12,824 nucleotides of DNA from Entrophospora sp. SA101 (lineage: Eukaryota > Glomeromycota > Glomeromycetes > Entrophosporales > Entrophosporaceae), in assembly GCA_958430865.1 (NCBI GenBank), contig CAUDNR010000416.1, positions 16,408-29,231 of the forward strand. Reading direction: 5' to 3'. The notes beneath the pieces are model-generated. The model searched no databases. It was not told the DNA's origin and saw nothing but the letters and a program-made list of their open reading frames with translations. A program made the position numbers and the translations under genes. Positions 7,299-12,824 of this stretch are shown here, piece by piece (the first letter of the stretch is position 1; every line of letters starts with the position of its first letter).

Positions 7299-9164
7299 TT
7301 GAAAGGAAGTTGTTTTAAATGTGGACAACCTGGTCATTATGCAAGAACTTGTCGTAATAAACCCAAACAAAGACTTACCAATATTGAACAACAACAAGAG
7401 CAACAAATTGCTAATAATAATAGTTTAGAATTAACTCGTATGGAAGAGGATCGTGAACGTTTACTTCGATTCCAAGGACAAATTAATGGTTGTACAGCAT
7501 GGATTTTAGTTGATAGTGGTGCATCTAAAAATTTTATTAATGAAGATTTTGTAAAACGAAATAATATTGCCACAAAACAAGTTCCATCTATTTCTGTAGA
7601 ATTGGCAGATGGAAGTAAATCAGAAACAGGACAAAGTGCTAACATCAAAGAATTGAAATTGGGAACTTACCATACTTCAGATATATCTGCTCAAGTAATT
7701 CATTTGCAACGTTATGATGTTATCCTTGGTAAACCATGGCTTTATCATGCCAATCCAAGTGTAGATTGGAGAACTAACACACTCACATTTCAATATGGCC
7801 CAAAGACTATTGTTGTCCCTGCTGATACAAGAAATAAAATTGATCCTAGTTGTCATTCCATTTTTATTTCAAGACAACAATTGGCAAAGATACCTGCGAA
7901 GGACGAATTGTTTGCTGTTTGTTTAGCTGATACTACTAATGAAACTTTTTTTTCTCATGATACATCAGAAGTTAAAACTCTCCTTCAAGAATATTCAGAA
8001 GTTTTTCCAGAAAATTTACCTGAAAAGTTACCTCCAAAACGAAATGTTGATCATGCAATCGATTTAATCCCAGGATCGGAACCCCCATCACGACCAATCT
8101 ATAGAATGTCCTTTGACGAAATGAACGAATTAAAGAAACAATTGGCAGATTTATTGAAGAAGGGATTTATTCGTCCTAGTATCTCTCCTTTTGGGGCACC
8201 TGTACTTTTTGTACATAAGAAAGAAGGAACCTTACGTTTGTGTATCGATTACAGAGCTTTGAACAAAATAACAATTAAGAATCGTTACCCATTGCCAAGT
8301 GTTGATGAATTAATGGATAGACTGGTTGGTGCTAGTTATTTTACTAAAATAGATCTATATTCAGGATACCATCAAATTAGAATTAAAGAAGAAGATATTC
8401 ACAAGACGGCCTTTAGAACTCGTTATGGGCATTACGAATTTTTAGTCTTACCTTTTGGACTCACTAATGCACCTGCAACATTTATGACTCTCATGAATGA
8501 TATTTTTAGGGAATACTTGGATCAATTCGTTATTATTTATCTTGATGATATTTTGGTTTACAGTCGTAATAAAGAAGAACATTTACAACATCTTCGGATA
8601 GTTTTAGAGATCCTCAAGAAGCACAAACTATTTGCAAAAATTAGTAAGTGTCAATTTCTTCAAAGGAAAGTTGAATATCTTGGCCATTACATCTCAGCGG
8701 AAGGAATTGCAGTAGACAATCGAAAAATTGATATTGTTAAAAATTGGCCAACACCAGCAAATGTGTCAGATGTTAGATCTTTTCTTGGACTAGCAAATTA
8801 CTATCGGAAATTTGTTAAAGGATTTTCTTCAATAGCCACTCCTCTTACTAACTTATTGCAAAATGGAAATACATTTAAATGGGATAGTGTAGAACAACAA
8901 GCTTTTGATCAACTCAAACATAAGTTGACATCTGCACCAGTCCTACTCTTACCAGACCCAACAAAACCTTTCACTCTCATTACAGACGCATCAGATTTTG
9001 CAATAGGAGCAATTTTAAGTCAAAACCAAGGAAGAGGTGAACAACCAATTGCCTATGAATCTCAAAAGTTAACAAGTGCTGAACAAAATTACTCAACACA
9101 TGAAAAAGAACTCCTTGCCATAGTACATGCAATAAAGTTGTGGCGTCACTACCTCGAAGGATGA
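7299..9164 (+). pseudogene. pol: pol, first part: zinc knuckle, protease, reverse transcriptase, RNase H (truncated)
   Basis: This 621-codon frame begins without an ATG because of the upstream frameshift. Residues 5-18 are the CX2CX4HX4C knuckle of Gag. The aspartic protease has DSGA at 72-75 and ILGKPW at 142-147. Reverse transcriptase runs from about 250 to 480, with [11 protein letters not shown] (312-322), LPFGLTNAP (384-392) and the catalytic YLDD (414-417). RNase H starts with TDAS (562-565), including the catalytic Asp 563, and has the HEKELLAI segment around Glu 604. A TGA at 9162-9164 cuts it before the TDH motif. The frame continues unchanged beyond the stop, so this is a point lesion and not a domain end. 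It suggests Gag and Pol were one polyprotein in the ancestor. Confidence 0.92.
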
Positions 9165-10505
9165 AAATTTGTAGTTATTACTGATCATGCATCTCTCGAA
9201 TTTATTAAATCTCAAACAACTCTTTCACGAAGACAAGGTCGATGGTTAGAATTATTACAATCAATGGATTTTGATGTTAAATACCGCCCAGGAAAAACTA
9301 ACATAGCTGCTGATGCTCTTTCTCGTTTATTGCATCTTACTAATATTTCTAGTGTTTCTGTACAATTTGACAATGAAGTGAATTGGGAACAAGCATATTC
9401 AAATGATAGTTATTTTAGTCATATTTGGAATACTTTAAATAAAAATAATTTAGAAAGTGTCGATCCTAAACAACAAGCAAAAATTAAATATTTTGAACTC
9501 ATAGATGGAAAAATATATTTAAAAGACGGAAAAAGACTAGCAATTCCATGTGATAAGACCTTACGAACAAAAATTCTTAAAGAACATCATGACATTGCAA
9601 TTTATGGACATTTTGGAATTGACAAAACATGTGATTCCATTATGAGAAACTTCTATTGGCCTAAAATGAATAAGACTATACGCAAGTATGTACTCAGTTG
9701 TGACGAATGTCAACGTAACAAAAGTAGCAATCAAACACCTGCTGGATTACTACAACCTTTGGCCATTCCAAACCAAAGATGGGAACATGTCACTATGGAT
9801 TTCATTGTTCAACTTCCCCCAACACGACAAGGGAAAGATGCAATTGTAGTATTTGTTGATAAATTAACAAAGCGAGCACATTTTTATCCAACTAACACTA
9901 CTATAACAGCTCCAGAAGTCGCAAAAATCTTCTTCTCTGTTATTTTCAAAAATCATGGATTACCAAAGGTCATTATTTCTGATAGAGATGCAAAATTCAC
10001 TAGTAACTTTTGGAAAGCACTTTTCCAACAGTTAGGTACAAAATTATCAATGTCCACCGCCTTCCATCCTCAAACAGATGGTCAAACAGAAAGGATGAAT
10101 CGAACTTTAGAAGAAATGTTACGAATTTACGCTACATACAAACAAAACCAGTGGGATGAATATTTGCCTGCAGTTGAATTTGCATATAATAACTCGAAAA
10201 ACATGTCTATGGGATTTACACCATTTGAACTGGATTGCGGATATCACCCAAATACTCCAGTCTCAATTGCATTAAATAATGAAACAAAAGTTGCCACAGC
10301 AAATGAGTTTGTAGAGCACTGGAATACAATAATGAAAATAGCAAAAGATACTTTGTTATTAGCACAAGAAAGGCAAAGCAAATATGCTAATCAACATCGA
10401 CGACACATAGAATATAAAGTAGGAGATAAAGTTTTACTATCAACACAGAACATACATCCTCCAGTAGACAAAGAAAGACCTACAAAGAAATTTAGTCCTA
10501 AATAA
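9165..10505 (+). pseudogene. pol: pol, second part: RNase H end and integrase core (broken)
   Basis: This piece is in the same frame as the preceding one. It opens with the RNase H motif TDHASLEF and the segment DVKYRPGKTNIAADALSR (from 9270). Counting from Met 9264, the integrase zinc finger is His 109, His 116, Cys 146 and Cys 149, and the catalytic core has Asp 179 (TMDFI), Asp 240 (SDRDAKF) and Glu 276 (DGQTERMN), with 35 residues between the last two, as in the D,D-35-E family. All catalytic residues are present. The frame ends at TAA 10503-10505, a stop created by the junction with the inserted miniature element. Integrase would insert the cDNA into the host genome; here it lacks its C-terminus. 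Confidence 0.92.
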
Positions 10506-10634
10506 AGACTAGTGCCGTAATCCAAAAAAGGAAAAAGTATGGTTGCAAAAGTGGTCGCAAAGGTAATTGCAACCACTTTTTATATGCCGTAAATACAATT
10601 ACTACCATCATCATAATTTACGGCACTAGCCTTT
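10504..10634. mobile_element. 131-bp miniature inverted-repeat element inserted in pol
   Basis: Terminal inverted repeats are AAAGACTAGTGCCGTAA (10504-10520) and TTACGGCACTAGCCTTT (10618-10634), with one mismatch. AGTCCTAAAT is perfectly duplicated on both sides (10494-10503 and 10635-10644); because of shared bases the duplication can also be read as up to 14 bp. A duplication near 10 bp fits Mutator-like elements best. Removing the element and one duplication joins TTTAGTCCTAAATA directly to TATTGG and restores the integrase frame. It has no coding capacity. Confidence 0.9.
10547..10580. repeat. Strong internal hairpin of the miniature element
   Basis: AAAAGTGGTCGCAA (10547-10560) pairs with TTGCAACCACTTTT (10567-10580) through 13 of 14 positions, with a 6-base loop AGGTAA. 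GGTTGCAA at 10541-10548 can compete for TTGCAACC (10567-10574). Transcripts of the retroelement would carry this hairpin. Confidence 0.85.
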
Positions 10635-11015
10635 AGTCCTAAATATATTGGTCCATATAAGATAATAACAGAAATATCAAAAACGTCATACAAATTAGAA
10701 TTACCAAATAATTTAAAAATTCATCCCGTATTTCATGTGTCACTCCTAAAACCATATAAAGAATCTGATGAATTTGAAAGAGAAATTCAACCTCCACCTA
10801 CTTTTGTAACAAAAGACAATCAAGAAGAATATGAAGTTGAGAAAATTTTAGACAAAAGAATCATTCGTAGGAAACCACAATATCTTGTGAAGTGGTTAGG
10901 TTACCCCTTATATGACTCCACATGGGAACCTATGGAAAATTTAAAGAATTGTCAAGAAAAAGTTAAAGAATATGAGTCAACGAGGACGTTGAACTCTAAG
11001 GAGGGGAGAATGTAA
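10635..11015 (+). pseudogene. pol: pol, third part: integrase GPY motif and chromodomain
   Basis: This C-terminal piece lies downstream of the inserted element, in the same frame as the rest of pol because element plus duplication is 141 bp, 47 codons. It begins with [10 protein letters not shown], the GPY/F motif of gypsy integrases, then [12 protein letters not shown]. Counting from 10737, residues 31-81 are a chromodomain ([24 protein letters not shown]). Tyr 32, Trp 53 and Tyr 56 fill the three aromatic cage positions that bind methylated lysine in HP1-type chromodomains, so the ancestor probably targeted methylated histone H3. There is no start of its own, and the stop TAA at 11013-11015 lies inside the LTR. 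Confidence 0.88.
10998..11010 (+). promoter_or_regulatory. Polypurine tract
   Basis: Thirteen consecutive purines (AAGGAGGGGAGAA) end directly at the TGTAAC start of the 3' LTR, the required place for plus-strand priming during reverse transcription. Confidence 0.9.
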
Positions 11016-11184
11016 CAATTTAACGCGATATAATTACTTTCGTGGATGTGTAACATTCAATTTAATAACGTGACACATCATTAATTTTATTTGTAACATT
11101 TATTATTCGCGTTGTTTTAATTACACTATTTATCTTATTACTATTTATACCTATGTCCAATAATCATCCGGATAGATTGATAAG

Positions 11185-11278
11185 TTTATTAAGTTTATAT
11201 TTTATTTATATTATTATTTATATTATGTTTATATTATTATTTATATTAGTTTATATTTTATTTATATTATTATTTATA
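11185..11278. repeat. AT-rich microsatellite-like array inside the LTR
   Basis: Degenerate repeats of TTTATATTATTA and TTTATATTTTA. The array differs in length from that of the solo LTR and accounts for most of the 42-bp size difference. Confidence 0.75.
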
Positions 11279-11298
11279 TTATCAATCTTATGTATTCT

Positions 11299-11307
11299 TA
11301 TAAAAAG
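11299..11307 (+). promoter_or_regulatory. LTR TATA box
   Basis: TATAAAAAG. The solo LTR has the related TATATAAAGG at the matching position (about 3984-3993 on the minus strand), so the site is conserved between copies. Confidence 0.6.
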
Positions 11308-11323
11308 GACATGAATTTAAGTG

Positions 11324-11329
11324 AATAAA
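11324..11329 (+). terminator. LTR polyadenylation signal
   Basis: AATAAA about 17 bp beyond the TATA box. It is conserved in the solo LTR (3962-3967, minus strand) and fits the R region of an LTR. Confidence 0.5.
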
Positions 11330-11394
11330 AGATAACTTTGTAATTTTACAATAATTAAATTACTTATTTCGCTTTTAAACATTGAACATTTACA

Positions 11395-11736
11395 TTCTTC
11401 AACATGATCAACAGTATTTATAACTCTATTTCTATATACTTTTTTAATTGATCCAAAAAATCCATCACATGCAAATTCTTATGTACAATATTTATACTTA
11501 TAAAATTGATAAATTAATTTTATTTATAAAATTTGGGCTATTATAATTTTTAGCATTACGTAGTTCGGATGTTATAATTTCTTGTTTACTAAATTTGGGA
11601 TAATCAATGATCAAAAAATTTTAGGGGGCAATTTTCTTTTTCTGTGTAACAAATTTTGAACATGTGTTTACTCAAAATAATCTATTTTTCTGAGAGGTGG
11701 TTTTTGCTGTGAAATGTCCCAACTTATATCAAATAC
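11395..11736. other. Non-coding flank between the LTR and the right-hand DNA element
   Basis: AT-rich with no ORF or recognised motif, except the last nine bases (11728-11736), which are the left target duplication of the next element. Confidence 0.6.
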
Positions 11737-12734
11737 AACATAACGGGCTTTCTCTGTGATTGGTTGATAATTTATAATATGCTGATCGTTTTTATTTATT
11801 ACTTCCAAGACAATAAATAATATAAAAAATAGATAGATTCTTAACAATAATTTTATTTGTAATTGGTAATAAATAATTCAGCAAAAACATTAATGTGGGA
11901 ACTTTTGCTATAATAATAATTGCAATGAAAAAAATATATAATAAAGTACACATATGGTACAAATATCCCATATCAAAATGACTAATTTGAGAGAAACAGC
12001 ATATCCCACCCATCACATAAAATAATATGTTGAATGAAATTTGATGTTTGATAAAATTGATAAATGTATCATTTACTCACTACCTACAATATATTAAACT
12101 ATTATGCGATTCTTATTAAATATTAAGTAAATTATAAATATTTAAATTTGTTCACGCATTCACCATAAAACTAATAACACACCAGACATAATCACAACCA
12201 TTCTACAACCATTGTGCATACCTTCTTTTTGTCCAGTAATCCTTTATGTTATTTAGATCTATAGAAGAGTGCAAGAGTTATATGATTAACGTTTATTAAT
12301 GTACCTTTTCAGCCTTTTATAAAAAACAATAATTTAATTTAAAAAAATAAATAAAACATTTTATTTATTCAAAAACATCTCAAATCACTAACCAGAATAT
12401 CAAACAGAATCTAAACTCTCTATTAAGATTGTTCTTTACAGCTCTAGTGATTGTTAAATAATTTATTATTTTCAAAGTAAACATACAATTTACCAAATGC
12501 AAAAAAGTCTTTCAAAGCTAACTTCTGAATTACTTCACCTTTTTCCGAATTACTTTGAAAATATATAAAATAGAAGTTGAAAAATTAGAATATATTGTTT
12601 ATATTGTTCAACAATCGGTTTTGGTGGCCAACAATTGGTTTAAAGTCAGGCGATGCAAATTTTACATATTAATATGAAATATATGTGGTGTAACTGATGC
12701 CGATCATTCCATAAAATAGAAAGCCCGCTATGTT
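11737..12734. mobile_element. 998-bp non-autonomous element, probably Mutator-like
   Basis: AACATAACGGGCTTTCT (11737-11753) and AGAAAGCCCGCTATGTT (12718-12734) are inverted repeats matching at 16 of 17 positions. Immediately outside stand ATCAAATAC (11728-11736) and ATCGAATAC (12735-12743), a 9-bp direct repeat with one difference, the usual target duplication length of Mutator-like transposases. The inside has no credible gene; the 74-codon minus-strand ORF at 11792-12016 is Ile/Leu-rich by AT composition. Two related segments, ACAATCGGTTT and ACAATTGGTTT, lie close to the right end (12610-12642). Confidence 0.65.
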
Positions 12735-12824
12735 ATCGAATACCCCAATAGTTGACCACACATATAAAAAATCATATGTAAGGATTTTTTATTGGGAAAA
12801 ATGCAGATCAATTTTATAAATAAT
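12735..12824. other. Right flank
   Basis: Non-coding; it begins with the right target duplication of the preceding element. Nothing else is recognised. Confidence 0.6.

Larger units (their letters stand above)
6465..11394 (+). mobile_element. Degenerate Ty3/gypsy chromovirus lacking its 5' LTR
   Basis: Domain order is gag, zinc knuckle, protease, reverse transcriptase, RNase H, integrase, GPY motif, chromodomain, polypurine tract, 3' LTR; this is the order of Ty3/gypsy chromoviruses. Defects visible are frameshifts near 7003 and near 7280, TGA stops at 7048 and 9162, and a miniature transposon at 10504-10634. The 5' LTR, primer site and most of the leader are absent. The copy cannot be autonomous. 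The reading frames are otherwise well preserved, which suggests moderate age. Confidence 0.9.
11011..11394 (+). mobile_element. 3' LTR of the Ty3/gypsy element
   Basis: It begins TGTAACA directly after the polypurine tract and ends TTTACA, giving TG...CA ends. The same sequence family occurs inverted at 3898-4239, which confirms both boundaries. The middle (about 11180-11285) is a TTTATATTATTA-type repeat, bracketed by AGATTGATAA (11174-11183) and its complement TTATCAATCT (11279-11288). A TATA box and AATAAA follow. The five bases after it are TTCTT. Confidence 0.92.

Noticed and set aside
7000..7300. Programmed ribosomal frameshifting or stop readthrough in gag
   Set aside because: There are two shifts in opposite directions plus an intervening TGA, with no slippery site suited to recoding; decay explains this more simply.
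7337..7648. Minus-strand ORF within pol
   Set aside because: Antisense shadow of the zinc knuckle and protease coding region.
9162..9164. TGA in RNase H as a functional recoding site
   Set aside because: It interrupts the middle of a conserved domain, and other lesions in the same copy show that the element is dead.
10391..10576. Minus-strand ORF across the end of integrase
   Set aside because: It spans the junction with the miniature element and is antisense to clear integrase sequence.
3898..11394. A single gypsy element whose 5' LTR and the BTB gene were inverted together
   Set aside because: The bases that would be the two target duplications (CTGAG when turned back, and TTCTT) do not match, and the two LTRs differ too much in the AT-rich part to be an obvious pair.
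11792..12016. 74-codon minus-strand ORF with hydrophobic composition
   Set aside because: Ile/Leu/Tyr richness follows from AT-rich DNA; no homology-like motif and no supporting context.
1..12824. CRISPR array, tRNA, rRNA or bacterial operon
   Set aside because: No regularly spaced identical repeats, no cloverleaf or conserved rRNA segment, and introns plus LTR elements mark eukaryotic DNA.

Overview
The window reads as a nuclear contig of an AT-rich fungus. The best guess is a glomeromycotinan such as Rhizophagus. The reasons are a BTB-BACK-TLDc gene of the kind heavily expanded in that group, an 87-bp GT-AG intron, a chromodomain Ty3/gypsy retroelement, BED-zinc-finger hAT debris, and long AT-rich spacers full of mobile DNA. 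No species assignment can be proved from the sequence alone. Only one gene looks intact. Almost everything else is transposon or transposon wreckage.

Layout, left to right. At 17-475 an Asn-rich ORF, open to the left edge, may be the tail of a non-LTR retrotransposon; a strong hairpin lies just after its stop codon. From 514 to 1448 there is AT-rich non-coding DNA with microsatellites. At 1449-2575 lies a non-autonomous DNA transposon with inverted repeats flanked by TTAA, and inside it a 113-bp TA-flanked pogo/Tigger-like miniature element (2225-2337). An isolated copy of the TTAA-element end sits at 2706-2722. At 2892-3056 there is a frameshifted BED-zinc-finger relic, followed directly by a 273-bp hAT-like foldback element (3080-3352) with an 8-bp target duplication. 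Then come a GC-rich dyad (3404-3487), a decayed minus-strand gene fragment (3497-3877) and a reverse-oriented solo LTR (3898-4239).

The intact gene at 4755-6257 encodes a 471-residue BTB-BACK-TLDc protein in two exons. About 200 bp downstream, a Ty3/gypsy chromovirus runs from gag (6465) through protease, reverse transcriptase, RNase H, integrase and chromodomain to its polypurine tract and 3' LTR (11011-11394). It has no recognisable 5' LTR, two frameshifts and one stop in gag, one stop in RNase H, and a 131-bp miniature element (10504-10634) with a perfect 10-bp target duplication that splits the integrase just before its GPY motif. The solo LTR at 3898-4239 belongs to the same LTR family.

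After the retroelement, a 998-bp non-autonomous element (11737-12734) has 17-bp inverted repeats and a 9-bp near-perfect target duplication, as Mutator-like elements do. The window thus shows five structurally distinct non-autonomous DNA elements, several with target duplications, and no transposase gene for any of them. No conventional operon, CRISPR array, tRNA or rRNA is visible. The most informative structures are the boundaries of these elements and their nesting order.
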